NCBI GenBank assembly: GCA_021803345.1
Contig: JAJZLS010000074.1
Coordinates: forward strand, 22,259 to 54,693
DNA from: Actinomycetes bacterium
GTDB taxonomy: Bacteria > Actinomycetota > Acidimicrobiia > Acidimicrobiales > Acidimicrobiaceae
Length of the DNA stretch: 32,435 nt
Direction of reading: 5' to 3'
This document shows, in pieces, positions 8,888 through 17,537 of this stretch. The first letter of the stretch is position 1, and each line of letters starts with the position of its first letter. The notes below the pieces were generated by a model that had not been told where the DNA came from, did not search any database, and was given only the letters and a program-made list of their open reading frames with translations. The position numbers were made by a program, and so were the translations under genes.

Positions 8888-9751
8888 TCATTGGCAGTTG
8901 GAAAGAATCTTCAAGGCATTTTCCGCATTTACCACCCATGCATCAAGGTAAGAAAATTCAGCAGTAGCCGAGATATAGTCCGAGATCTGACGCCTGATAA
9001 GAGCCTCAACCTTTTCGCTAAACCCTTCTGGTTCAGTGAGAAAAACGTCTTTTAATACCATCCTTTTGGTGCCAGCCCTAACCGCCAAGCCAATTTCGGT
9101 AGAAATCGTCTCGATGTCGGAAAGAGTAAGAATGATGCCAGATTTAGATGGTGTAGTCAGAAAATCAATCAGTTTGGCCAGGTTATCAACCTGATCAAGA
9201 CAGACCTCGCGGTCTTTGGGACCGGGAGCTTCGGCTGGAGGGGATAAAAGCCTCAAGGCATCCCAGCACAACGAAACCCAATTAGACAAAGGCTGCGGCG
9301 CCACCCGTATCGCACTTATTAAGTAGGCTGGCAACCAGGTAAGCAAGTGATCATTAACCAACACCTGCCGCGTTCGAACCACTGATGACAGTTCAGGCTC
9401 TGACCCATTTTCAATACTTTTTGCCTCAGCAACAAGTATCTGCGACAGAAGTGCAAACAATGACGAAAGATGGTCCGGATCATTCGGTACCGGAACCCCG
9501 AGGGCTCGATAAATTCCACTTATTACCGCCTGAGAATCTCCACCGATATTGCCATCGGCAGAAAGATATATAGACGCGAATGGTGGAAGATCCTTAATAA
9601 ATAGCCGGTATAAATCGCTCCGAGCAACTCCCGGCAATCCTAAAGCATCAGCTATCTCCGCTCTCAGTTCAGTTGCTGAGGCAACCTCAGAAAGGGCAGA
9701 TGTGACTTCACCCAGTTGTCGACAGAGCACTGGATCAAAGCTTTCAGTCAT
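8888..9751 (-). CDS. TorD/DmsD-family molybdoenzyme chaperone
   Basis: The 287-residue, mostly helical protein lies 14 bases after the molybdopterin oxidoreductase gene in the same direction. It looks like a TorD/NarJ-family dedicated chaperone. Characteristic pieces are the GIYRALGVPVPNDPDHLSSL segment (about residues 78-97) and the DHLLTWLPAYLISA segment (about 133-146), which matches the family's (D/N)HLxxWxP motif. These proteins bind the immature catalytic subunit and assist cofactor insertion. Here the partner lacks a Tat signal, so the role is probably maturation rather than export proofreading. At 287 residues it is longer than most TorD proteins (about 200-230). The start is ATG with a GGGG-containing weak site upstream. 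Confidence 0.8.
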   Translation of the reverse strand: MTESFDPVLCRQLGEVTSALSEVASATELRAEIADALGLPGVARSDLYRLFIKDLPPFASIYLSADGNIGGDSQAVISGIYRALGVPVPNDPDHLSSLFALLSQILVAEAKSIENGSEPELSSVVRTRQVLVNDHLLTWLPAYLISAIRVAPQPLSNWVSLCWDALRLLSPPAEAPGPKDREVCLDQVDNLAKLIDFLTTPSKSGIILTLSDIETISTEIGLAVRAGTKRMVLKDVFLTEPEGFSEKVEALIRRQISDYISATAEFSYLDAWVVNAENALKILSNCQ

Positions 9752-9765
9752 TTAAATCAGCCCCA

Positions 9766-12690
9766 TCATCGAGGCGGAAGTAGTGAAGCCTGCTTGGATG
9801 GTTTCAATGGCCGCATCAACCACCTTGGGCGACGGGTTCCGTCAGGGGAAGTGCTAAAGGCATCCCTTGTCATTTCCAACCATCGCTCAAACACCTCCCT
9901 GGAAGCTCTGCGGTCCACGTAAACTTCACCATAGACATCCGTCGGTTGAGCCTTTTCAACAGATACAGCTTGGTGCCAGCAGTGCATCCCCGATACTGGA
10001 TCAGGGTGCACGGGAAATATCAGATTCTGGTGAACTCCAACGTCTTTCCACCAAAACCGTCCTGTATCGGGATCGGAGGATTTGTAAGGTTGAGGTGGCG
10101 ATTTGGGTACAAGTTTGCGGTCATCTCCACTGTTTTGTAATGTTACCGTCCTCATTGTCAGTGCATTTTGCTCAGGATCCAGCTTCCATCTCCCCATATG
10201 ATGAGAACAAGCTACCACCCCTGGACGTATTCCCTCAGTTATCCACGGCTTTGCAACGAAGTAGCCAATTTCTGACTTTACCCTTATCAGGTCGGTCTCT
10301 GTTATCTGGAGCCGCTTCGCATCAAGGGGATTAATCCACACTGGATTGGTATGGGCGATTTCATCCAGCCACTTTGAATTTGCGGAGCGAGTATGGATTT
10401 GAACCGGTAAGCGGAAGGTGGAGATGAGCACCATTTCGTTTTCCCGAAGATTTTCCCGGTGTATATGACTCTTGATATAACCTGGAATGGCCTGATCTGC
10501 CCATCCCCACTGGGCCAAAGTCTGGGAGTAAAATTCCAACTTGCCCGAAGGCGTGGGAAAACCCCTGAGAAGTCGTCCGTCCACTTCCACACCTACCGGG
10601 CGCCGCCCTTCCGGGTCGGGGTCAGGATCTCCAGTAGGAGCCAGATTAATAGCCGGAGGCTTGGGGGTCCTGGTAAATATTCTCCCCTTAGAATTTATCG
10701 AAGTCCCGTCCAGCTCCTGGTCCGGGATCTCCTCTTCGTAGAGTGCTCCGACTTTCTTTTTTACCTCAAAAGCCCCATGCCTTTGCATGTACTGGAGGGG
10801 AGATAGGCCCTCCCTGGCCGCAGCCTGAGGAAGTCCCGGCACTGAATTTTCAAATATAAATCCGTAGTACTCATCTATGGAGAGCTTTTCACCCGGATTT
10901 CGCTGAGATTCGTGGTACTTTCGAATACCGAGTGACCCATCTGGATCGATACGCCAAGACAACTCTATCCAGAACTCATTCTCCTCCCATACCTCACCTG
11001 GATTTGCCTGTCTGGTGTCAGTAACCACCTCACCATTGGCACCCATAAAGGTACGCAACACCGGCTGACGAAATGCTATCCACTGCCCGTCGTACTGCTC
11101 ATAAGAAGCCAGATCATGGCGCTCTGAGGCATGTCCCATTGGTAAAACATAGTCAGCAAAGTAGGCAGTCTCATTCCAGGTCGGGGTAAGAGCCACGTAG
11201 CAGCCCACCTTTTCCTGATCGAGCAGCAAATCTATCCAGCTCATCCCATCGGGGTTTGTCCACACCGGATTGTACACTCTGGCAAAATAGACCTCCAGCT
11301 TGCCTCTACCCTGTTCGATCAGATGCGGGAGAAGAAAACTCATCTCGTTCATCGATAATGGATACTCGACCGGCCAGGTAAGGTCATTCCATACTTCAGG
11401 ATGAGGTGGCACGTAAATTGGCTTTGGAACAAATTTGTTCCAGGCATTGGGATATGTGCCACCTTCAGTTGCTATTGCCCCCAACAAGGCATTTATCAGA
11501 ACCAATGTTCTGGAAATCTGCCAGCCTCCAAGATTGCCGGCAGCGGCAGAGCGCCAGATATGACTGGCAAATTTACTCTTTGCTCCGGCTACTACCACTG
11601 CGACTTCTTCCAAAACCTTGGCATCGATGCCAGACTCGGATGAGGCATAGTCAAAGGTAAAGTCCTTATACACCTCTTTCAACTGCTCGACGAAGGAGGG
11701 GAAATCAGCTTCCTTGTCCGGATGGACATCTTCCATCCATTCCTCCCAGTTCCACCAGCGTCTTACAAACTCCCGGTCAAACAGGTCATTTTGAATTATA
11801 TAGTTGGCAATCGAGAGATTTATTGCTGCTTCGGTACCTGGATATGGAGAAAGCCACCAGTCAGCGTGGGTGGCGGTATTTGAGAGACGGGTGTCTATAA
11901 CAATGACTTTGGCTCCACGCTCTCTGGCTTCGGTGATCCTTTGAGCATGGGGATTAAAGTAGTGACCGGTCTCAAGATGGGCACTGGTGAGAAATATCAC
12001 GTCAGCATTGGCAAAATCGGCACTCGGCCTGTCCATACCTGCCCAATAGTGCCATCCGGCACGACCTGCACTCGAGCACACGTTGGTATGCGAATTGTGC
12101 CCGTCTACTCCCCAGGAAGCAAGTACTCTTTCAGTGAACCCGTCTTCGCCGGGACGACCAATGTGACACATGATCTCGTCCTTGCGATCCTCTATGATCG
12201 CCGTCCGGATTCTGGAGGCAATGTCGTCTAGAGCCTCATCCCAGCTCACCCGATGCCACTCGCCCTGTCCCCGGCCCTTAGAGCGTTTCAAGGGATACAG
12301 AATTCTATCAGGGTCGGTAATTTGGTTTATTGTGGCTGGCCCTTTTGCACAGTTCTTACCTCTGGATCCAGGGTGTTCCGGGTTGCCCTCGAACTTTGCC
12401 ACCCTCCCTGTGTCCTTGTCAACATAGGCTAAAAGCCCGCATGCTGATTCGCAGTTGAAACATGTGGTCGGGATAAGTGAGAACCTGCGTTCCCGCTTTT
12501 CTGGCCAACTTGCTGAGTCCAGCTCTACCCAATTATCCCATCTTTCAAACGGTGGATGCGAAGCCAGGGATATGTTCGAAGGTCCCTGGTAAAAACGCTC
12601 TCCCCGGGCTAGAACCTCCTCCCTGCGAGCGGAAAGGACTGCTGCAATTCGCTGAATCCGAGATTCAGAATCTCCCAATGATCTTGTCAC
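9766..12690 (-). CDS. Molybdopterin oxidoreductase catalytic subunit (DMSO reductase superfamily), no Tat signal
   Basis: The start is chosen at GTG 12690 because AGGAG lies exactly five bases upstream and the preceding gene ends 19 bases away. A longer in-frame ATG at 12780 would overlap that gene by 71 bases. The 974-residue protein has the [4Fe-4S] motif CxxCxxxC then C at residues 77, 80, 84 and 114. The molybdopterin guanine dinucleotide-binding domains and the C-terminal molydopterin-binding domain follow. HTNVCSSAGRAGWHYW places Cys205 as the likely Mo ligand. There is no twin-arginine signal peptide, so the active site should face the cytoplasm. With the fused FeS/NrfD partner, the architecture resembles cytoplasmic sulfite:quinone oxidoreductase (SoeABC). 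It also resembles polysulfide or tetrathionate reductase-type enzymes. The substrate is not readable from sequence. Confidence 0.92.
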   Translation of the reverse strand: MTRSLGDSESRIQRIAAVLSARREEVLARGERFYQGPSNISLASHPPFERWDNWVELDSASWPEKRERRFSLIPTTCFNCESACGLLAYVDKDTGRVAKFEGNPEHPGSRGKNCAKGPATINQITDPDRILYPLKRSKGRGQGEWHRVSWDEALDDIASRIRTAIIEDRKDEIMCHIGRPGEDGFTERVLASWGVDGHNSHTNVCSSAGRAGWHYWAGMDRPSADFANADVIFLTSAHLETGHYFNPHAQRITEARERGAKVIVIDTRLSNTATHADWWLSPYPGTEAAINLSIANYIIQNDLFDREFVRRWWNWEEWMEDVHPDKEADFPSFVEQLKEVYKDFTFDYASSESGIDAKVLEEVAVVVAGAKSKFASHIWRSAAAGNLGGWQISRTLVLINALLGAIATEGGTYPNAWNKFVPKPIYVPPHPEVWNDLTWPVEYPLSMNEMSFLLPHLIEQGRGKLEVYFARVYNPVWTNPDGMSWIDLLLDQEKVGCYVALTPTWNETAYFADYVLPMGHASERHDLASYEQYDGQWIAFRQPVLRTFMGANGEVVTDTRQANPGEVWEENEFWIELSWRIDPDGSLGIRKYHESQRNPGEKLSIDEYYGFIFENSVPGLPQAAAREGLSPLQYMQRHGAFEVKKKVGALYEEEIPDQELDGTSINSKGRIFTRTPKPPAINLAPTGDPDPDPEGRRPVGVEVDGRLLRGFPTPSGKLEFYSQTLAQWGWADQAIPGYIKSHIHRENLRENEMVLISTFRLPVQIHTRSANSKWLDEIAHTNPVWINPLDAKRLQITETDLIRVKSEIGYFVAKPWITEGIRPGVVACSHHMGRWKLDPEQNALTMRTVTLQNSGDDRKLVPKSPPQPYKSSDPDTGRFWWKDVGVHQNLIFPVHPDPVSGMHCWHQAVSVEKAQPTDVYGEVYVDRRASREVFERWLEMTRDAFSTSPDGTRRPRWLMRPLKPSKQASLLPPR

Positions 12691-12709
12691 TTGTTCTCCT
12701 TCAAAAGCG

Positions 12710-14248
12710 TCAGGCAAGGGGGACCGACTGACCCGCCTGAATATAGCTGTGCTCGTAACCGATAAGCCCAACCGCCGCAATAATCAACGGCACCATGCCT
12801 AGAGCGGGAGCGGTTAAACCTATAACCGCCAAAATTACGCTGATCCAAAACGGCAGGGCAAATTTACCCTTCGTCATGTGCCAGGTGGCAGCTTTGTAGT
12901 GTGCAGTGGGATGGGTCATGGAAAGCTCAATCAGCACTACCAGCAAATGCCCCAGGCAAGCTCCGGCACCCACCCAAAGCAGCAGAGTTTCGGCCGGATG
13001 AACCGTATAAAAGATCGGCGACATAGCGGCAGATCCCAACAGCAATGACTGCACTAAAAGATGAGGCACCCTAACCGGATTCTGCCACAGGTCTCGGGCT
13101 TTAGCCTGGGCAAAGAGATACGCGGTATATATCGCCGTCATAACAGACGCTCCCGCCAGAACTACACCTACGGCCCAGGTCACACCCACCGAAGCATGAG
13201 CTAATGGCAGCAACAGCCAGACGACCAAAGCTGCACCATCAAGCGAGATTATAAAACCGCCTTTCACCAGCCAAGATTCCAGTCGGGGCTTGGTGAAAAG
13301 ATAGATAAATCTCTTTGGTTGTTTCAGATCGGCAATAAGCAGATAACCGGTTATGGCAAGGCCTATAAGGGCCACCAATGGCATCGCTACTTCGGACATC
13401 GAACTGGAAACCGACAAGCGGCCAGAAACCACCGCCAACAGTGTCACCAACGCCGATCCGGTTGCAAAACCTTTAGTCCAGGTGTAGCCACTTACACGCC
13501 ATCCCCAGGGAATGGAGTGGGAAACGTCGTAGACCAGCTTAGCTGAGACAGAGTTGCTGCTTTTGATATTTGCCACCTGGCCAGAGTTGATAACTGAACG
13601 ATCCCGGTTTATCTCAGACCACATGAAGGTATCACCGCCAGGTTGTTTAGCTGCAATAGGATCCAGGGTCGAACCATGGGCACCCCTATAGTAAAGCTTT
13701 GGCCTGGTTGCCTTCTCTGGACGCCTGACAGAAACCGGAGTTCGGGAAACGATCTTACTGACTTTGTCCTCGGGATTATTGATGTTTCCAATCAATATTG
13801 CCTCGGTTGGACAGACTGTAACGCATGCGGGTTCCAAACCAACCTCCAAACGATGAGCACAGAAATTGCACTTTTCCGCACTATGGTCGTCCGGGTTTAT
13901 AAAAATTGCGTCATAAGGACAAGCTGCTATGCACGCTTTGCACCCAATGCAGATCGACTTATTGAAATCAACTATGCCATCGGGACGTTGATACATCGCA
14001 CCAGTTGGACATATTGCTGCACAAGGGGGATCTTCACATTGATTGCATCTTGTAACCTGAAAATTCCGCCTGACTTGGGGGAAAATCCCAGTTTCAACTG
14101 ATTTGACATAGGTTCGGTTTACCGAAAGCGGAACAAGGTTCTCAGACTTGCAGGCAACACTGCATGCATGACATCCAATACATTTGGTCTGATCTATCAC
14201 CTTGATCCATTTGAGGTCGTATTGTTTCTCAACTTCGCCTACTGACAC
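12710..14248 (-). CDS. Fused DmsB-like four-cluster ferredoxin and NrfD/PsrC-type membrane subunit
   Basis: The 512-residue protein combines two subunits that are usually separate. Residues 1-150 hold sixteen cysteines in four cluster motifs: C23/26/29/33, C68/71/76/80, C100/103/106/110 and C127/130/142/146. This is the electron-transfer pattern of DmsB/NrfC/PsrB. A hydrophilic linker (about 151-255) leads to about eight hydrophobic segments from 260 to 500, which match the NrfD/PsrC quinone-reactive membrane anchor. The start is GTG with AGAGG eight bases upstream. No Tat signal is present, so the iron-sulfur domain should lie on the cytoplasmic side. It is the first gene of the operon with the Mo catalytic subunit and the TorD-like chaperone. 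It would pass electrons between the quinone pool and the Mo centre. Fused versions exist but are uncommon among characterised enzymes. Confidence 0.9.
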   Translation of the reverse strand: MSVGEVEKQYDLKWIKVIDQTKCIGCHACSVACKSENLVPLSVNRTYVKSVETGIFPQVRRNFQVTRCNQCEDPPCAAICPTGAMYQRPDGIVDFNKSICIGCKACIAACPYDAIFINPDDHSAEKCNFCAHRLEVGLEPACVTVCPTEAILIGNINNPEDKVSKIVSRTPVSVRRPEKATRPKLYYRGAHGSTLDPIAAKQPGGDTFMWSEINRDRSVINSGQVANIKSSNSVSAKLVYDVSHSIPWGWRVSGYTWTKGFATGSALVTLLAVVSGRLSVSSSMSEVAMPLVALIGLAITGYLLIADLKQPKRFIYLFTKPRLESWLVKGGFIISLDGAALVVWLLLPLAHASVGVTWAVGVVLAGASVMTAIYTAYLFAQAKARDLWQNPVRVPHLLVQSLLLGSAAMSPIFYTVHPAETLLLWVGAGACLGHLLVVLIELSMTHPTAHYKAATWHMTKGKFALPFWISVILAVIGLTAPALGMVPLIIAAVGLIGYEHSYIQAGQSVPLA

Positions 14249-14335
14249 AAGTCAAACCTCTCTATAAAAGTCAGCCATCACAATTGACTATAAAAAGTGA
14301 TCTTTGTATCAGTTAGTGCACAATTCCTGGATAGT

Positions 14336-14352
14336 TATAGGTATAAGCTATA
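14336..14352 (+). promoter_or_regulatory. Candidate LysR-type operator (TATAG-N7-CTATA) in the divergent promoter region
   Basis: The 107-base gap between the Mo operon (minus) and the LysR gene (plus) contains TATAG, seven bases, CTATA. It includes the T-N11-A form typical of LysR binding sites. A related ATAGTTAT at 14331 recurs as ATAGCTAT at 14350, overlapping the LysR start codon. Divergent LysR regulators commonly bind such sites to control themselves and the neighbouring operon. The arms are short and AT-rich, so this is a suggestion only. Confidence 0.35.
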
Positions 14353-14355
14353 GCT

Positions 14356-15285
14356 ATGGCCCTTGCACCGCTGGCTCCCTCGCTTGAAAGCCTGGAACTA
14401 TTTATCTCTGTTGTCGACATGGGCAGCGTTTCAAAGGCTGCCCATCTTCATCGCATTTCGCAGCCATCTGCAAGCGCGCGAATTCAGGAGCTTGAAAAAC
14501 TGTGCAATTTGCAGCTGCTGGAACGCACCACCCAGGGATGCCTGGCTACCGAAGCTGGAATTGAGATATATCATCTGGCTAAAGAGACAGTAAAATCTGC
14601 CGAAAACCTGATGTCTGGGGCTCAAAAATTAAGAGACCAAACCTCTAACAGACTGAAGATCAATGCCAGCTACACCATCGCCGAATATTTGATCCCCAGC
14701 TGGCTGGCAATTCTAAGAAAAGACAGAAATACCTTGATCCCCGACCTGTCAGTGGCCAATTCATATCAGGTGATACACAACGTATTGCAGAGCGGAGATT
14801 TGGGATTTATAGAATCCGAAGATTCCCATGAAGAACTGGAGAAAGCCGTAGTAGGAAGTGACGAATTGTGGGTGCTGATAGGTCCCAAGCATCCCTGGGC
14901 CAAATTGCGTCGGCCAGTGAGTGTCGAAAAATTGGCAAACTCACCCCTGATTCTTCGAGAACGCGGATCGGGAACAAGGTCAGTATTTGAGTCACGAATG
15001 AAAAAAGCGGGATACGATCAGCTTCAGCTTGAAGCCGAAATCGGATCCACCTCTGCCATAAAATCCACTCTAAGTCTAAGCAAAAGCGCTACGGTGCTGA
15101 GCAAGCTTGCAGTCAAAACCGAAGTTGCCCAGGGCACGCTCATCAGAGTCGAGGTATCCGGGCTCCAGCTGACAAGAACTCTGTACGCGGTGTGGTCAAA
15201 AGCCAAAGGCGTAAGCTATGCCGAAAGAGAGCTAATAAAAGTAGCTTCTAAGACCGGGCTCAAAAGAAACTCAAGACACAGCTAA
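14356..15285 (+). CDS. LysR-family transcriptional regulator
   Basis: The 309-residue protein has an N-terminal LysR winged helix-turn-helix. ELFISVVDMGSVSKAAHL and ISQPSASARIQELEKLC lie at about residues 15-50, followed by LLERTTQG and the linker helix. From about residue 95 it has the two-lobed periplasmic-binding-like effector domain (LKINASYTIAEYLIPSWLA, then the NSPLILRERGSGTRSVFE block typical of CysB/YeiE-like regulators). It diverges from the molybdenum oxidoreductase operon and probably controls it. No Shine-Dalgarno site precedes ATG 14356. Instead TAAGCT, a TANNNT-type -10, ends six bases before the ATG, so the mRNA may be leaderless. The effector is unknown. Confidence 0.92.
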   Translation: MALAPLAPSLESLELFISVVDMGSVSKAAHLHRISQPSASARIQELEKLCNLQLLERTTQGCLATEAGIEIYHLAKETVKSAENLMSGAQKLRDQTSNRLKINASYTIAEYLIPSWLAILRKDRNTLIPDLSVANSYQVIHNVLQSGDLGFIESEDSHEELEKAVVGSDELWVLIGPKHPWAKLRRPVSVEKLANSPLILRERGSGTRSVFESRMKKAGYDQLQLEAEIGSTSAIKSTLSLSKSATVLSKLAVKTEVAQGTLIRVEVSGLQLTRTLYAVWSKAKGVSYAERELIKVASKTGLKRNSRHS

Positions 15286-15298
15286 ATTCCGGCAATGG

Positions 15299-16189
15299 CT
15301 ACAACCCCGAACTCATCCTAAACTGTCTGGCTATCTCAGCCCCGGTTGCCCACCAAATCCCTGGATGGGCATGAAGATACTCAAGAGCACCCCGTAGTGC
15401 CCTGATACGGTAAGGAAGACCGGTCAGGTATGGATGGAGCGCTATCACCATTACTGTTGGCGACTGAGCCCCATCCATATACAGCTCGTCAAATTGGGAA
15501 ATTATCATATCTCTAAATCCCTCAGGGGTAAGCGCTGCCCTGCCATAGGCCCCCTTGTCATTTATGTCCATAGAGTATGGAACCGAAGTTATAACTGATC
15601 CTTCTATTGGAATATCGAATGGGCGGTCATCGGCACAAAAGTCAGCAACGTACTCCACGCCAGCCTTTGCCAGCTCACTGAGGGTGTGCTCACTCTGCTG
15701 AAGACCTGGGCTGAGCCATCCAACCGGGTTTTGCCCCCAGGCCGTTCTTATATCGGCCATTATCGACCGAATCACCGCTGCTTCTTCATCAGGGGAGTAA
15801 CTGTGCATCTTGCGATTATTGAAATCACCGTGACCCATCATGTCCCAACCGCGGTCACGGCATTTCGCCATCCAGTTTGGGAAATTACGGGCGAACGCGG
15901 CATTCAGAGCTCCCGTTCCCCGGATGTCATAGCGATCGAGCTCAGCCAGAATCCTGCCCATTCCTGCACGATTGCCATATTCCCGAAGGGCATATTCCCG
16001 ATAATCCGGCACAGATTCACCACCATCGATCGGATAATGAAGATCGAAGTCTTCAATATTTACTACCACCCAGACTGCGATCCGCTCGCCATTCGGGAGC
16101 GACCATTTTGTGTTATCCCGTCCCCTTGATGCCCGTAAGGCATCTCCAGTTTCGGGCCTAATCTTTGGCTTCACATCTTTAGACGACAT
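15299..16189 (-). CDS. Polysaccharide deacetylase-family protein, PuuE/allantoinase-like
   Basis: From ATG 16189 the protein has 296 residues. GGAG lies six bases upstream of this ATG, which is preferred to an in-frame TTG at 16201. The NodB-like TIM barrel is of the PuuE (metal-independent allantoinase) subgroup. Features are VVVNIEDFDL near residue 41 instead of the TFDDG of true deacetylases, GWDMMGHGDFNN near 115-125 and HPYLTGLPYRIRAL near the end. The closing WWATGAEIA is also typical. The subgroup hydrolyses cyclic or linear amides such as allantoin rather than acetylated sugars. It overlaps the end of the isochorismatase-like gene by 11 bases, so translation is probably coupled. Together they could open and trim a nitrogen heterocycle or amide. 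It converges on the LysR gene with 13 bases between stops. Confidence 0.87.
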   Translation of the reverse strand: MSSKDVKPKIRPETGDALRASRGRDNTKWSLPNGERIAVWVVVNIEDFDLHYPIDGGESVPDYREYALREYGNRAGMGRILAELDRYDIRGTGALNAAFARNFPNWMAKCRDRGWDMMGHGDFNNRKMHSYSPDEEAAVIRSIMADIRTAWGQNPVGWLSPGLQQSEHTLSELAKAGVEYVADFCADDRPFDIPIEGSVITSVPYSMDINDKGAYGRAALTPEGFRDMIISQFDELYMDGAQSPTVMVIALHPYLTGLPYRIRALRGALEYLHAHPGIWWATGAEIARQFRMSSGL

Positions 16190-16877
16190 CCAGTTCTCCA
16201 AGCGTCATCACGTCAGCGTATTTATGATGAAGATCAAACAGACTCACCTTATGGCTAAGCAAGTGCCTGTCAAATACGCACTCTTCCACAATGACGACAT
16301 GGAAGCCATATGCGAACGCATCAACTGCAGAAGAGCGGACGCATCCGCTGGTACTTTCACCACATATCACAACAGTATCTGTATCGATTGACTTCAAATA
16401 TATATCAAGACCGGTACCAAAAAAAGCACTAGCTCTTCCTTTGTAAACTAGATAATCTGAAGGTTGTACCTGAAAATATGGATCAATAGAGAAATCTTTC
16501 TCTATCTGCTTTAGCGACAAGTCGCTCTCGTCCCGGTTGGTAGCTCTTCGATTTTCATCTTCCGGCGAGAGCAACCGGTCGGAAGTGGTTTGGATAACTG
16601 GCCAGCCGCTGGCATGGGCAAAGTCAAGCAGTTTTTTGATCTTCGGCTTGGCCTCCCACGCGTAAGGCCCACACGATTTTGGGTTCTCCCTGATCGACTC
16701 GAGTAGTGACATCGGACCGGAAGGAAATACTGAAGAAAACAAATCTATGGATAAAAGTGCGGGTTTACCCTTTATGCCAACTTCTCTAAAATAAGGACGA
16801 TAGACTTCCAGGGTTTCCGGGCCTATCACATCCTTCCAGCAGTGGTCTTCAAATCTTTCAAAATCAGTCTGGTTCAT
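16179..16877 (-). CDS. Isochorismatase-fold cysteine amidohydrolase (N-carbamoylsarcosine amidase/maleamate amidase-like)
   Basis: The 232-residue protein has the complete isochorismatase-superfamily catalytic triad. Asp45 is in LLSIDLF, Lys146 in YKGRASAFFGTGLD and Cys179 in GESTSGCVRSSAVDA. The spacing and the RASAFFGT segment are those of the amidohydrolase branch, which includes N-carbamoylsarcosine amidase, maleamate amidase and RutB-type enzymes. They release ammonia, often with CO2 after decarbamoylation, from an amide or N-carbamoyl substrate in the cytosol. True isochorismatase lacks this cysteine. The N-terminal 35 residues are an extension seen in part of the branch. The start is ATG with a weak GGTGAA site. 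It is the first gene of a two-gene unit with the PuuE-like protein. A link to HyuAB, whose products would be N-carbamoyl amino acids, is inference. Confidence 0.9.
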   Translation of the reverse strand: MNQTDFERFEDHCWKDVIGPETLEVYRPYFREVGIKGKPALLSIDLFSSVFPSGPMSLLESIRENPKSCGPYAWEAKPKIKKLLDFAHASGWPVIQTTSDRLLSPEDENRRATNRDESDLSLKQIEKDFSIDPYFQVQPSDYLVYKGRASAFFGTGLDIYLKSIDTDTVVICGESTSGCVRSSAVDAFAYGFHVVIVEECVFDRHLLSHKVSLFDLHHKYADVMTLGELDVV

Positions 16878-17537
16878 TTGAATTCACCATTTTCATTTCT
16901 AAATCCAGGACGCTAATCTTCAGTTCCCATACCTACTCAACGTACTTGTTGAATTAAGGACTTCCTTTTATAGTCAGATCATGCGGCCAGAAATAATCCA
17001 CATACACGATTCTCAGGAACCAGAAGTCTCTTAAGTACTATCACATAATCGATCAGGTAAAGCGCTTAAACAATCTGATTGGTCCCGCGTATTCCCATAC
17101 ACCCGCGGAGAATTTTTCGACGCCTTCAAATTATTCCAGCAGTTGACGCGACGAATTACTCTTATTCACGCGGGTCGCAAGAGAAATAGCGCTGACTGAC
17201 TACTTTCTTTTCTCCTTTTTGCATCGATTTTCCGAGTGATACATAAAATATCACCCGGGCTATGGCGTTTCACTAAGAGAAGCGGTGGAAACCAAAACTA
17301 TGTTCCTGCTCCAGCTGAAACTGGTAGGTTGAGCCGACCCTCTGTTTTCAGAAAAAGAGCTGGAGCCAATTCATCAAGTCATAAGTGGATTGCCGAGGTA
17401 GGCAACTAACTTTGCCAGAACGTCCTAATTGCTACATTTGTAAATAAAAGCCCCGTAGTAGATGAGAAACCAGCCAACCGCACAATATCAGAGGTTGATT
17501 AGGAGCTAGAAACCAGAAAATTGTTAATAAAAGATAT
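16878..17537. other. Long intergenic region with two inverted repeats, no gene seen
   Basis: There are 660 bases between the isochorismatase-like gene and the dienelactone hydrolase gene with no ORF of useful size. I see no tRNA or recognisable RNA family. Two inverted repeats stand out. GTGATA-N7-TATCAC is at 17236-17254. A 9-bp pair, GCTCCAGCT at 17308-17316 and AGCTGGAGC at 17358-17366, has 41 bases between its arms. Within that spacer GAAA can pair with TTTC to extend the stem. The first could be an operator and the second a structured transcript end or a mobile-element relic. Neither is proven. Confidence 0.35.

Noticed and set aside
12691-12780. Longer N-terminus (30 extra residues) for the Mo catalytic subunit from ATG 12780
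   Set aside because: It overlaps the upstream gene by 71 bases and has no ribosome site, while GTG 12690 has AGGAG at ideal spacing.
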